DNA from: Brackiella oedipodis DSM 13743
Lineage (GTDB): Bacteria; Pseudomonadota; Gammaproteobacteria; Burkholderiales; Burkholderiaceae_B
Assembly: GCF_000621025.1 (NCBI RefSeq)
Contig: NZ_KK211206.1
Coordinates: forward strand, 239,924-303,923
Direction of reading: 5' to 3'
Length of the DNA stretch: 64,000 nucleotides
Shown here: positions 18,808 to 26,999 of the stretch, piece after piece
How the letters are laid out: each line of letters begins with the position of its first letter
Position numbering within the stretch: position 1 is the stretch's first letter
Notes under the pieces: generated by a model
Databases searched by the model: none
The model's input: the letters and a program-made list of their open reading frames with translations, nothing else
What the model was told of the DNA's origin: nothing
Translations under genes and position numbers: made by a program

Positions 18808-19314
18808 ATGTCTATAAATTCTGTTGCCCTTAAATTACTGTTACCTTTGTGCCTATCCTTGTGCTTATGGCTATCACCACTACCGTGTCTAGCCATGACG
18901 CTCGTGGGTAAGGTGGTACACGTAGCCGATGCCGACACGATTACTGTCCTAGATGATCAGCACCAACAGCATCGTGTACGCTTTAAACATATAGATGCCC
19001 CCGAAAAAGGTCAAGCCTTTGGGCGTGTAGCGCAGCAGGCACTTAGCAAAAAAATCGCTCTCAAAGATGTCCAAATTGAGACGCAAGGGCGTGATCGGTA
19101 TGGCCGATGGCTAGGTGAAGTTTATTATCATGGCGAGAATATTAATTTATGGTTGGTGCAAAATGGTTATGCCTGGGCTTATATGCGCTATCATCCACCC
19201 TTTAAATATATTTTGGCCCAAAAAAAAGCACAATTCCAAAAATTAGGCCTTTGGCAAGACCCGCATCCTGTTGAACCCGAAAAATTTCGCTGGAGCGCTC
19301 ACAAAAAGAAATAA
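18808..19314 (+). CDS. Secreted thermonuclease-like protein (SNase domain)
   Basis: Extracytoplasmic nuclease of the staphylococcal nuclease fold, 168 residues. A hydrophobic signal sequence (about residues 8-29) precedes TLVGKVVHVADADTITV. Catalytic residues of the family are present: Arg in VRFKHIDAPEKG with the Asp and Glu of IDAPE, and the second Arg in GRDRYGRWLG. GENINLWLVQNGYAWAY is typical. The start is uncertain: ATG 18760 is in frame but would translate through the terminator hairpin and put 16 polar residues before the signal peptide, so ATG 18808 is preferred although the GGG of the hairpin is its only Shine-Dalgarno-like sequence. Confidence 0.88.
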   Translation: MSINSVALKLLLPLCLSLCLWLSPLPCLAMTLVGKVVHVADADTITVLDDQHQQHRVRFKHIDAPEKGQAFGRVAQQALSKKIALKDVQIETQGRDRYGRWLGEVYYHGENINLWLVQNGYAWAYMRYHPPFKYILAQKKAQFQKLGLWQDPHPVEPEKFRWSAHKKK

Positions 19315-19423
19315 TAGCGCGCGGTTATACTTGCTAACATAAACATGTCCCTAGATATGCCATTGATGCGCAAGCTTATGGTATTCTTTTAATCCACTTA
19401 CATTGATTTCAAAGGTGAAAATA

Positions 19424-19696
19424 ATGCGTAAAGCCCTCCAGGTTTCTTTGCTGGCCCTGCTGAGCCTTGCTCCCCTAGCCCATGCCCATGCTCAAACGTC
19501 TGACGATCAAACAAAAACTTCAAAAAATGGTCATAAAATTCAATCCGTGCATGGTCTAGGTCAACGCTCAAACGCCAGTGCTTACACACCAGAAACTGAG
19601 ATTACACCTTATACCTCTGAGCGCCCTGCTAGCCTAGCGCCAGTTACCCCGAATGCTGACGACTTAAGCCAATTCAAAGAGCAATTCAAACACTAA
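19424..19696 (+). CDS. Small secreted protein of unknown function
   Basis: 90 residues. AAAGGTG lies 7 bases before the chosen ATG. The first 23 residues form a standard signal peptide ending AHAHAQ, leaving a mature chain of about 65 residues rich in Thr, Ser, Asn and Gln, without cysteines or recognisable domain (…HGLGQRSNASAY…, …LSQFKEQFKH at the end). Separated by 109 bases from the nuclease gene and followed directly by a strong terminator, so it is probably its own transcript. I do not recognise the family. Confidence 0.65.
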   Translation: MRKALQVSLLALLSLAPLAHAHAQTSDDQTKTSKNGHKIQSVHGLGQRSNASAYTPETEITPYTSERPASLAPVTPNADDLSQFKEQFKH

Positions 19697-19704
19697 ATCC
19701 CACA

Positions 19705-19739
19705 AAAAAACCAGCCTCAAGTGATCAGGCTGGTTTTTT
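19705..19739. terminator. Bidirectional intrinsic terminator between small secreted gene and ptsI
   Basis: AACCAGCCT (19709-19717) pairs with AGGCTGGTT (19727-19735); the plus strand continues with T's and the minus strand with a run of seven T's, so it can end both convergent transcripts. Confidence 0.9.
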
Positions 19740-19768
19740 GTAGGATGGCTTCCGTCGCCACTGAGATA

Positions 19769-21550
19769 CTATACATGCAAAATATTCTGAACTAAGCCAT
19801 TTTTGTCGAGCTCGATGCGCTTGCCGTAATTGAGAACTGCCGCTACTTTGGAGCGACTCACCCCCACATGCGTTTGGCGAATGATATGCTTAATCTCGGG
19901 AATGCCAGAGGCATTTAAAGAAAATTCCTTCAGTCCAAGCGCTAACAGCAAGCGGGTAAACATATAATCACCAGCCATTTCGCCACAAATACTGACCGAT
20001 TTATTGGCCTTGGTGCCCGCTTGGATCACCTTGTGGAGCAAACTCAATACTGCTGGATGCAAGGGATCATATAAATGGCTCACGTTATTATCCACACGGT
20101 CAATGGCCAGCGTATATTGAATTAAATCATTGGTACCAATCGAGACAAAATCCAATTGTTGTAAAAAGCCGTCAATCGCAATCGCAATGGCAGGAATTTC
20201 TACCATGGCACCCAGCTGTACATTAGCATTATGTTCAATGCCCTGCTCCTGCAGCTCTTGAGCGGCTTGACGCAATAAATTCTTCACCGCTTGCACTTCA
20301 TGAAAATGTGCAATCATCGGCACTAAAATTTTCAGGTTACCAAACACAGCTGCTCGCAATAAGGCCTTGAGCTGTGTCATAAAAATTTCTGGATGGGCTA
20401 AACAATAACGAATAGCGCGCAACCCCAAGGCCGGATTCACCGCATTGACTGGCTCGCCATCAAGATTCTTGTCGGCGCCAATATCTAAGGTGCGGATCGT
20501 CACTGGGTATTTTTGACCGACAGTTTTAAGCACATGGGCATAGGCTTCGTACTGTTCTTGCTCACTAGGCAATTTTTGGCGATTGCCTAAAAACAAAAAT
20601 TCGGTACGAAATAAGCCAATGCCTTGGCCACCAAAACGCAGTACCTCTGCGGCCTCCTCTGGTGCTTCGATATTACCTTTGACCACAATCGATTGGCCAT
20701 CCAAGGTAATGGTAGGGTCATCTTTACGACTATAAAAATAGGCTTTATCTTGGCGAGATTGACGATCTCGTTCTTGGTAGTAACGCAGAATTTGCGGCGA
20801 CGGATTAATGACCACAACATCATTATCCCCATCAACCACCAGTAAATCCTGATCTTGAATCAAGGCATGGGCGTTGCCCGTGCCTAAGACGGCTGGGATG
20901 TCCATACTACGCGCTACAATGGCCGTATGCGAGGTCGGGCCCCCTAAGTCTGCCACAAAACCCGCAATATGGGTTTCGCGCACACTCATCATATCCGCCG
21001 GCGATATATCATGTGCCACTACAATAGTCGACTGCAGTTGAGCCGCAGTCCCCAAAGAATTCAGCGCTTTATTTTGAGATCCCGTCAGTTGTCGAATCAC
21101 TCTCTCTATCACTTGGTTGATATCGGCTGCACGCTCTTTGAGATAGTCATCTTGCATACTATCAAACTGTTTTAACCAAGCATTACCTGAAGTATGTAAG
21201 GCCCATTCGGCATTGCAAAGTTTGTCGGTAATCACACGACAAACCGTATCAATCAGTAAAGGATCCGCCACCAATAAACCATGCACAGCGATTAATGAAG
21301 CCAGTTCAGTCGGCGCAGTGGGCGGCAATTTTTTTTGAATATCTTGCAGTTCGGCTTGCACTTGGCTCAAGGCCGTCTTGAAGCGTGCGATCTCAGCCTG
21401 TGTTTGTGAGGATTCAATTAAATAATGTGGGACTTCAAAACCAATGCCACCAAATAAAACAGCACGACCAATCACCACGCCCCTCGAGACGCCTTTACCT
21501 TGTAAAACAATGGTAGCGCTTTCGGGCAGGGTTGTCGTGCTGTGGCTCAT
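19769..21550 (-). CDS. ptsI: Phosphoenolpyruvate--protein phosphotransferase (PTS enzyme I)
   Basis: Transfers phosphate from PEP to HPr. 593 residues. The phosphorylated His208 is in GGPTSHTAIVARS; the C-terminal PEP-binding domain has GIGLFRTEFLF, GTNDLIQYTLAIDR and the catalytic Cys in SVSICGEMAGD. It is last in a row EIIA-HPr-EI downstream of gshB, 59 bases after ptsH. No sugar permease is nearby, as in the regulatory PTS of many betaproteobacteria, where the chain controls HprK, RNA-binding regulators or polymer synthesis rather than sugar import. Confidence 0.96.
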   Translation of the reverse strand: MSHSTTTLPESATIVLQGKGVSRGVVIGRAVLFGGIGFEVPHYLIESSQTQAEIARFKTALSQVQAELQDIQKKLPPTAPTELASLIAVHGLLVADPLLIDTVCRVITDKLCNAEWALHTSGNAWLKQFDSMQDDYLKERAADINQVIERVIRQLTGSQNKALNSLGTAAQLQSTIVVAHDISPADMMSVRETHIAGFVADLGGPTSHTAIVARSMDIPAVLGTGNAHALIQDQDLLVVDGDNDVVVINPSPQILRYYQERDRQSRQDKAYFYSRKDDPTITLDGQSIVVKGNIEAPEEAAEVLRFGGQGIGLFRTEFLFLGNRQKLPSEQEQYEAYAHVLKTVGQKYPVTIRTLDIGADKNLDGEPVNAVNPALGLRAIRYCLAHPEIFMTQLKALLRAAVFGNLKILVPMIAHFHEVQAVKNLLRQAAQELQEQGIEHNANVQLGAMVEIPAIAIAIDGFLQQLDFVSIGTNDLIQYTLAIDRVDNNVSHLYDPLHPAVLSLLHKVIQAGTKANKSVSICGEMAGDYMFTRLLLALGLKEFSLNASGIPEIKHIIRQTHVGVSRSKVAAVLNYGKRIELDKNGLVQNILHV

Positions 21551-21609
21551 GCCAAAAATCCTTTTGCAAATAAGAAGTTAGGTGGTGTTTAAGAGCTTGG
21601 GTGAGAGGC

Positions 21610-21879
21610 TTATTCGCCTTCACCAAACTTGTCATTGAATAAGGCTGTAAGCGCCTCAATAGCCTGGGCTTGGTCGTTGCCTTCGGCGTCTAAGACGACG
21701 GTGGTGCCTTTTCCGGCAGCCAGCATCATCACGCCCATAATACTTTTGGCATTCACCCGTTGCTCGCCACGACTGATAAAAATTTCACTTTCAAATTGAC
21801 TCGCTAGTTGTGTGAGCTTAGCGGCGGCACGCGCATGCAGCCCCAATTTATTACTGACTTCGATGGCTTTTTTTTCCAT
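21610..21879 (-). CDS. ptsH: Phosphocarrier protein HPr
   Basis: 89 residues. His15 in NKLGLHARAAAKL accepts phosphate from enzyme I, and Ser46 in NAKSIMGVMML is the site used by HPr kinase in organisms that carry hprK. Lies between the EIIA gene (24 bases upstream) and ptsI (59 bases downstream). Confidence 0.96.
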   Translation of the reverse strand: MEKKAIEVSNKLGLHARAAAKLTQLASQFESEIFISRGEQRVNAKSIMGVMMLAAGKGTTVVLDAEGNDQAQAIEALTALFNDKFGEGE

Positions 21880-21903
21880 ATGATTAAATAAGCTCCGAAT
21901 AAT

Positions 21904-22308
21904 TTATGCAGACTCAGTGACCAGCAATTGCAGCCCCTTATTGGCACCATTGAGCGCTTTTTGGGACAAGGCTATGGGATCGAGTTGACGATTGGCGTAA
22001 CTAGAAATCAGCATACAGGCATTGAGACCAAACACCGCTTGCGCATTGCGATGTTGCTCTCTGAGGACAGTGACACAGTCCTTAGTGATATTGGCGGGTG
22101 TAGCGCCAATTAAATCATTTAAGAATAAAAAATTCTGGTTGTCGCTATTGAGCAGAAGATGAGTGATACGTCTACAGGCGCTATGCCGACATTCATCGGC
22201 ATGGATATTAAAGGCATAGACATTTTGTAAGTCACTGTAGACATGTTTTAGTAAATCTTCAAATGCGCCCGCTAAGGGCGCATGAGCAATAATTACAATC
22301 GCAGTCAT
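21904..22308 (-). CDS. PTS EIIA component, mannose family
   Basis: 134-residue EIIA domain of the mannose superfamily standing alone, without IIB/IIC/IID. The N-terminus MTAIVIIAHAPLAGAF carries the phosphorylatable His9, and FLNDLIGATPANI matches the conserved DLxGATP-like segment. Encoded 8 bases after gshB and before ptsH. In Burkholderiales this arrangement is conserved and the protein is thought to be a regulatory phosphate acceptor; no substrate is implied by the sequence. Confidence 0.9.
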   Translation of the reverse strand: MTAIVIIAHAPLAGAFEDLLKHVYSDLQNVYAFNIHADECRHSACRRITHLLLNSDNQNFLFLNDLIGATPANITKDCVTVLREQHRNAQAVFGLNACMLISSYANRQLDPIALSQKALNGANKGLQLLVTESA

Positions 22309-22316
22309 TATTGAAC

Positions 22317-23288
22317 CTATGAATGGGAAGTTTGCTGTAGAACCTGCAACAACTCATTGGCAAAGTGCGCGGCCACATTAAAGTCCGTTTGCGCGGAGAT
22401 TTCTACAAAGCAAGTAGGACTGGTGACGTTAATTTCAGTGATATGTGTACCAATAATATCCAAACCAATCAAAAATAAGCCTTGTGGCGCCAGACGACTA
22501 CCGATGAACTCGGCAATAGCCTTGTCATTATCATTAATGGGTTGCGCGACGCCCTTGCCGCCTGCGGCTAGATTGCCTCGGTTTTCACCATGCGATGGCA
22601 TTCTGGCGAGGACATACGGTATTGGTTTGCCATTGATGATCAGAACCCGCTTATCGCCTGCCGTGATCTCTGGCAGGTATTTTTGGATCATAATAGTCTG
22701 TTGCCCACCACGGCTGAGCACTTCAATCACCGAATTAAAGTTAGCATCGTCGGGTTTAAGTCTAAAAATGCCTTGTCCGCCCATGCCATCTAGCGGCTTG
22801 ACGACGACATCTTGATGCTCTTTATAAAATTCTTTAAGCAGTGAGGCCCGACTGGTAATTAAAGTCGGCGCGGTATATTGTGGGAATTCGCTGATCGAGA
22901 GTTTTTCGGGATAATTGCGAATGGCACGCCCTGAGTTAAAGACCCTCGCCCCTTGATGCTCCGCTCTCTCTAGCATATGCGTGGCATAAAGGTATTCCAT
23001 ATCAAAAGGCGGATCTTTACGCATCACCACAGCACTAAAGTCCTTGAGTGCTTGCGTTTGCGGCTCTGATTCATACTGCCACCATTGCGTTGTGTGTAAG
23101 TCTGCTTGAGGAACAATAGAAATTTGTTGGGTTGTGGCATATACCGTGCCCATTTGCACAAAAAGATCCGATTGCAAACAAACGCTAATCTTACAGTCAC
23201 GCGCTTGCAGCGCTTGCATCATGGCGACGGAGGTGTCTTTGTAGGCAGATAATTTGGGTAACGGATCAATAATAAATAATATATGCAT
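22317..23288 (-). CDS. gshB: Glutathione synthetase
   Basis: ATP-grasp ligase joining gamma-glutamylcysteine and glycine. 323 residues. The N-terminus MHILFIIDPLPKLSAYKDTS is characteristic; VVKPLDGMGGQGIFRL is the ATP-grasp lysine/glycine loop, and IGLDIIGTHITEINVTSPTCF the metal-binding end. AAAGG lies 7 bases before the ATG. gshA is not adjacent. An intrinsic terminator separates it from infC upstream, so gshB-EIIA-ptsH-ptsI probably has its own promoter or relies on read-through. Confidence 0.96.
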   Translation of the reverse strand: MHILFIIDPLPKLSAYKDTSVAMMQALQARDCKISVCLQSDLFVQMGTVYATTQQISIVPQADLHTTQWWQYESEPQTQALKDFSAVVMRKDPPFDMEYLYATHMLERAEHQGARVFNSGRAIRNYPEKLSISEFPQYTAPTLITSRASLLKEFYKEHQDVVVKPLDGMGGQGIFRLKPDDANFNSVIEVLSRGGQQTIMIQKYLPEITAGDKRVLIINGKPIPYVLARMPSHGENRGNLAAGGKGVAQPINDNDKAIAEFIGSRLAPQGLFLIGLDIIGTHITEINVTSPTCFVEISAQTDFNVAAHFANELLQVLQQTSHS

Positions 23289-23308
23289 AATGGACCTTTA
23301 CAAATACT

Positions 23309-23340
23309 AAAAACCATGAGCAATCAAGGACTGCCCATGG
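23309..23340 (-). terminator. Intrinsic terminator after infC
   Basis: CCATGAGCA (23314-23322) and TGCCCATGG (23332-23340) form a 9-bp stem with one G-T wobble and a 9-base loop; on the minus strand five T's follow. It ends the thrS-infC transcript 62 bases past the infC stop. Confidence 0.85.
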
Positions 23341-23401
23341 TCTACCTATTTATGAATCTAAGCCTAGCAAACTGCAGCTATGCTGTCTACATAAGACGTG
23401 A

Positions 23402-23956
23402 TTAAGACTTGTTTGCGGCCTGGTTCTTACCGGCAGGTTTGTTACGTCGCGGCGCTAACACCATAATGATTTGACGACCTTCCATTTTTGGCATGGCTTC
23501 AGCTTGGGCATCTTCGGCCACAGCGTCACGCACACGGTGCAAGACTTTCATACCAATATCTTGGTGCGCCATTTCGCGACCTCTAAAGCGCAATGATACT
23601 TTAACTTTATCGCCATCAGCAATAAAGCGCTTGACATTGCGCAGTTTAACCTGAAAGTCACCTTCATCGGTGGCAGGACGAAACTTCACTTCCTTGACTT
23701 GGATAATTTTTTGTTTCGCCTTGGCTTCTTGTTGTTTTTTCTGTTCTTGATATTTGAACTTACCGTAGTCAATTAGACGGCACACCGGCGGCTTAGCTTG
23801 GGGGGCAAATTCTACCAAGTCTAAACCCGCCTCTTCGGCCATACGTTGCGCCTCTTGGATAGCGACGACTCCAATTTGATCGCCTTTTGCATCGACTAGG
23901 CGAACCTCTGGGACACGGATTTCCGCATTAATGCGGTGATGTTTATCGTTTGCGAT
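23402..23956 (-). CDS. infC: Translation initiation factor IF-3, probable AUC start
   Basis: Binds the 30S subunit and rejects non-canonical start codons. Conserved sequence continues well upstream of the first ATG (23842): codons before it give [17 protein letters not shown], the standard IF-3 N-terminus. No ATG, GTG or TTG exists there. ATC at 23956-23954 lies 8 bases after AGGAG and gives a 184-residue protein (E. coli 180); an ATT two codons earlier is too close to the Shine-Dalgarno sequence. A rare start codon is the known basis of IF-3 autoregulation (AUU in E. coli). Unusually, rpmI-rplT do not follow; a terminator and gshB do. Confidence 0.93.
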   Translation of the reverse strand: MANDKHHRINAEIRVPEVRLVDAKGDQIGVVAIQEAQRMAEEAGLDLVEFAPQAKPPVCRLIDYGKFKYQEQKKQQEAKAKQKIIQVKEVKFRPATDEGDFQVKLRNVKRFIADGDKVKVSLRFRGREMAHQDIGMKVLHRVRDAVAEDAQAEAMPKMEGRQIIMVLAPRRNKPAGKNQAANKS

Positions 23957-23979
23957 ATTAATATCTCCTAATAATCAAA

Positions 23980-25917
23980 TTAAGCAATAACATTACGACG
24001 CTCAGTAATATCATCTGAGAGTCGTTGAATAAAATCTGTGAGTGTCATGGTACCTAAATTCAGGTTACCACGAGCCCTGACGGCGACCGCTTGCTGCTGT
24101 TGCTCCTGTTCACCTACCACCAAAATATATGGGACTTTTTGCATCGCATTTTCACGCACTTTACGAGAGATTTTTTCGTTGCGCAAATCGGCTCTAACGC
24201 GGAATCCCTTAGCGAGCAAGGCTTGTTCGACGTCTTTGGCGTAGTCGTTAAAGTTTTCTGAAATAGTACAAATTACGGCATGCTCGGGTGCCAACCACGG
24301 CGGCATTGCTCCACTATGTTGCTCGATGAGTACACCTATAAAACGCTCGAGAGAGCCTAAAATAGCCCGATGCAACATGACGGGCGTTTGCCGTTTGTCA
24401 TCTTGATCAACATACTCTGCACCTAAGCGTTTAGGCATAGAGAAATCCACCTGAATCGTCCCGCATTGCCAATGACGGCCAATCGCGTCCTTGAGCGTAT
24501 ATTCAATTTTGGGGCCATAAAATGCCCCCTCGCCTGGAGAGATTTCAAACTCACAGCCAGAATTATGCAGACTCTGAATCAAAGCTTGTTCGGCTTTATC
24601 CCATACTTCATCGCTACCGATGCGTTTTTCGGGGCGAGTGGCGACCTTATAGAGCACATTTTCAAAACCAAAGTCGCGATAAACTTTTTGTAAGAGCGCC
24701 GTAAATTTATAACACTCCTCTTGGAGTTGTTCTTCGGTACAGAAAATATGACCATCATCTTGAGTAAAACCGCGCACTCGCATCAAACCATGCAGAGAAC
24801 CAGAAGGCTCATTACGATGACATTGACCAAATTCACCATAGCGAATCGGTAACTCACGATAAGAGTGTAAACTGGAGTTAAAAATCTGCACGTGGCCTGG
24901 ACAGTTCATAGGTTTAAGACCGTAAACCCGATTTTCGGATTCGGTAATAAACATATTTTCTTTGTAGTTATCCCAATGACCGGTTTTCTTCCAAAGAGAA
25001 AGGTCTAAAATTTGCGGTGCCTTAATCTCTTGGTAGCCGTTTTGGACATAGACACGGCGCATATATTGCTCGATTTGTTGCCAAATCTGCCAGCCCTTAC
25101 TATGCCAAAAAATCAGGCCTGGGGCTTCGTCCTGAAAATGGAATAAATCCAATTCTCTACCGAGCTTACGGTGATCGCGTTTCTCGGCCTCTTCGAGCAT
25201 GAACAAATAATCTTTTTGTTCTTCTTTAGTGGCCCAAGCGGTACCGTAAATACGTTGCAACATCTCATTGTCGCTATTACCACGCCAATAGGCCCCTGCC
25301 ACTTTCATGAGTTTGAAGACTTTAAGCTTGCCGGTAGACGGCACATGCGGTCCGCGACATAAATCAATGAAGTTGCCTTCGCGATACATAGAGAGTTCTT
25401 CATCTTGCGGAATGGATTCAATAATCTCGGCCTTATAATCCTCACCAATTTTTTTGAAGTACGCTAAGGCTTGATCACGCGACCACACTTCACGCGTTAC
25501 GACCTCGTCTTTTTTGGCGAGTTCATGCATGCGTTTTTCGATTTTTTGTAAATCATCGGGCGTAAAAGGACGCTTGTAAGCAAAATCGTAGTAAAAACCG
25601 TCTTTGATGACTGGGCCAATTGTCACTTGAGCCTCTGGATAGAGCTCTTGGACGGCATAAGCCATTAAATGAGCCGTGGAGTGACGAATAATGTCTAGAC
25701 CCTCTGGATCTTTGGCCGTCAAAATACTTAATTGACAGTCTTGCGTTAGTGGATAGTTAGTGTCGACTAATTTAGCGGTTTCTTGACCCGTGGTTTGAAT
25801 TTTGCCGGCAATGGCGGCTTTTGCTAGACTGGTGGCAATATTGGCCGCCACTTGAGCGACTGTTGTATTTTCTGGGACTTGTTTGACCGAACCGTCGGGT
25901 AAACTAACTTGAATCAT
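23980..25917 (-). CDS. thrS: Threonyl-tRNA synthetase
   Basis: Class II aminoacyl-tRNA synthetase, 645 residues. Domain order: N-terminal TGS (1-60), editing domain with [16 protein letters not shown] and the second zinc/editing motif [10 protein letters not shown], catalytic core with [10 protein letters not shown] (zinc Cys), [15 protein letters not shown] (motif 2) and [13 protein letters not shown] (motif 3), then the anticodon-binding domain. Separated from infC by 23 bases. A terminator-like hairpin lies in its leader at 25932-25955. Confidence 0.97.
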   Translation of the reverse strand: MIQVSLPDGSVKQVPENTTVAQVAANIATSLAKAAIAGKIQTTGQETAKLVDTNYPLTQDCQLSILTAKDPEGLDIIRHSTAHLMAYAVQELYPEAQVTIGPVIKDGFYYDFAYKRPFTPDDLQKIEKRMHELAKKDEVVTREVWSRDQALAYFKKIGEDYKAEIIESIPQDEELSMYREGNFIDLCRGPHVPSTGKLKVFKLMKVAGAYWRGNSDNEMLQRIYGTAWATKEEQKDYLFMLEEAEKRDHRKLGRELDLFHFQDEAPGLIFWHSKGWQIWQQIEQYMRRVYVQNGYQEIKAPQILDLSLWKKTGHWDNYKENMFITESENRVYGLKPMNCPGHVQIFNSSLHSYRELPIRYGEFGQCHRNEPSGSLHGLMRVRGFTQDDGHIFCTEEQLQEECYKFTALLQKVYRDFGFENVLYKVATRPEKRIGSDEVWDKAEQALIQSLHNSGCEFEISPGEGAFYGPKIEYTLKDAIGRHWQCGTIQVDFSMPKRLGAEYVDQDDKRQTPVMLHRAILGSLERFIGVLIEQHSGAMPPWLAPEHAVICTISENFNDYAKDVEQALLAKGFRVRADLRNEKISRKVRENAMQKVPYILVVGEQEQQQQAVAVRARGNLNLGTMTLTDFIQRLSDDITERRNVIA

Positions 25918-25931
25918 ACTAACCTTAAAAC

Positions 25932-25955
25932 AAAAACACGACTGCGAGAGTCGTG
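25932..25955 (-). terminator. Terminator-like hairpin in the thrS leader (candidate attenuator)
   Basis: CACGACT (25937-25943) pairs with AGTCGTG (25949-25955) over a 5-base loop and is followed on the minus strand by five T's, ending 15 bases before the thrS ATG. No minus-strand gene lies upstream, so it belongs to the thrS leader. AAGG 5 bases before ATG is the ribosome-binding site. Confidence 0.7.
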
Positions 25956-25988
25956 CTCAAATAGAACATAAGCCGATTTTAACACTTT

Positions 25989-26001
25989 TGTGAAATTCAC
26001 A
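25989..26001. promoter_or_regulatory. Imperfect palindrome TGTGAAATTCACA in the thrS/26198 divergent region
   Basis: Half-sites TGTGA and TCACA are separated by 3 bp rather than the 6 bp of a CRP site. It lies 72 bp upstream of thrS and could be an operator, but no regulator can be named. Confidence 0.25.
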
Positions 26002-26197
26002 TATATAAAATGTCTCTTCTGAGCGCACAGGGGGCTGGACTGTGGTTTTAAAGCCAAATTAAAGACATTTTGCGGATGGATCATTAAGGTTTATACATAG
26101 AGAACTCGCTTAAGTTCCTAAAAGATTCGGTGATGCTAGTGCAAAGCTAGCAAACACTGCTAAACTCTTAGTATTTTCAACTTATAGAGAATTACAC

Positions 26198-26881
26198 ATG
26201 GGCAAACCGCTGAGCCGTTTAATAATCCTAATCATATCGATTCTGTTGATTGCTTATATCGCGATGTCATTTTATGGTGCCTTTACACGCAAACCTGTGA
26301 AGAATTTGCCAGAGCAAACCACGGGAGATAGTCAAGTGGCTCCCGAAGTTAATCAAGATCCCGGTGACAACACCAATCAAGACGATCAGCAAACCAGTTC
26401 AGGAGAGATTCAAGGGGCCGAGGAATTTGCTACACAAAATGCCGATACCTCTGAAGAGCCTAGCGATGAAAGTGGCCAATTAATTCGCGATAATCCAGAA
26501 CTGCAAGGCGCGGTACCGGATATCCCAGCGGCCCCCGATGCAGCAACGAAGTCTGAAGACACGACCGCAAATACGCAGTCTAGCTCAGATGACACGCAGA
26601 CTGAGTCTGCACGGGTGAACAACCCAACGCCTGCGCCCGTCACGCCTGACTCATCCTCTGCGAATAGCTTCGAGCACTCGAGTCAAGATCAATTTCCTGA
26701 TCCCATTTTTGAAGATAATGCCCAGGGCACGAGTGCCGCACCTAGCAAAGCCTCAGGAAATCATTCTGCTTTTCCTGCACCGATTATAGAGGCTGAGCCA
26801 CCACGTTTTAATGCCCAGCCGTCACGACGCGCTCCGCAGCAGCCGTCACGCAGTAATAGCGTCTTTCCTGATCCTGAGTAG
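26198..26881 (+). CDS. Membrane-anchored acidic low-complexity protein with FPxP repeats
   Basis: 227 residues. One N-terminal membrane span (about 8-29) is followed by roughly 200 residues of predicted disorder rich in Asp, Glu, Gln, Ser, Pro and Ala. Near the C-terminus a short motif recurs three times: FPDPIFEDN, FPAPIIEAE and FPDPE at the very end. No cysteine, no enzyme motif. Divergent from thrS; followed by its own bidirectional terminator. The layout would suit a periplasm-spanning linker or adaptor (inference); I do not recognise the family. Confidence 0.6.
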   Translation: MGKPLSRLIILIISILLIAYIAMSFYGAFTRKPVKNLPEQTTGDSQVAPEVNQDPGDNTNQDDQQTSSGEIQGAEEFATQNADTSEEPSDESGQLIRDNPELQGAVPDIPAAPDAATKSEDTTANTQSSSDDTQTESARVNNPTPAPVTPDSSSANSFEHSSQDQFPDPIFEDNAQGTSAAPSKASGNHSAFPAPIIEAEPPRFNAQPSRRAPQQPSRSNSVFPDPE

Positions 26882-26925
26882 CGAGTACGGTATCCAGCGT
26901 CGGCGGCGTACTCTACGCGTGCAAC

Positions 26926-26954
26926 AAATAACCCGCTCATTGAGCGGGTTATTT
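26926..26954. terminator. Bidirectional intrinsic terminator between 26198 gene and lon
   Basis: AAATAACCCGCTCA (26926-26939) and TGAGCGGGTTATTT (26941-26954) form a near-perfect long stem; AT-rich ends serve both convergent genes. Confidence 0.85.
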
Positions 26955-26999
26955 ATTTGATAGTGGCTTGTTTAACGTACTAATTGCTCGTAAATACCA

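Noticed and set aside
18450-19739. Integrated element at tRNA-Val
   Set aside because: No integrase, no repeat of the tRNA 3' end and no composition shift downstream; the nuclease and small secreted genes look chromosomal.
25989-26001. Possible CRP site TGTGA…TCACA upstream of thrS
   Set aside because: The spacer is 3 bp instead of 6 bp, so it cannot be a normal CRP site; kept only as an unnamed palindrome.
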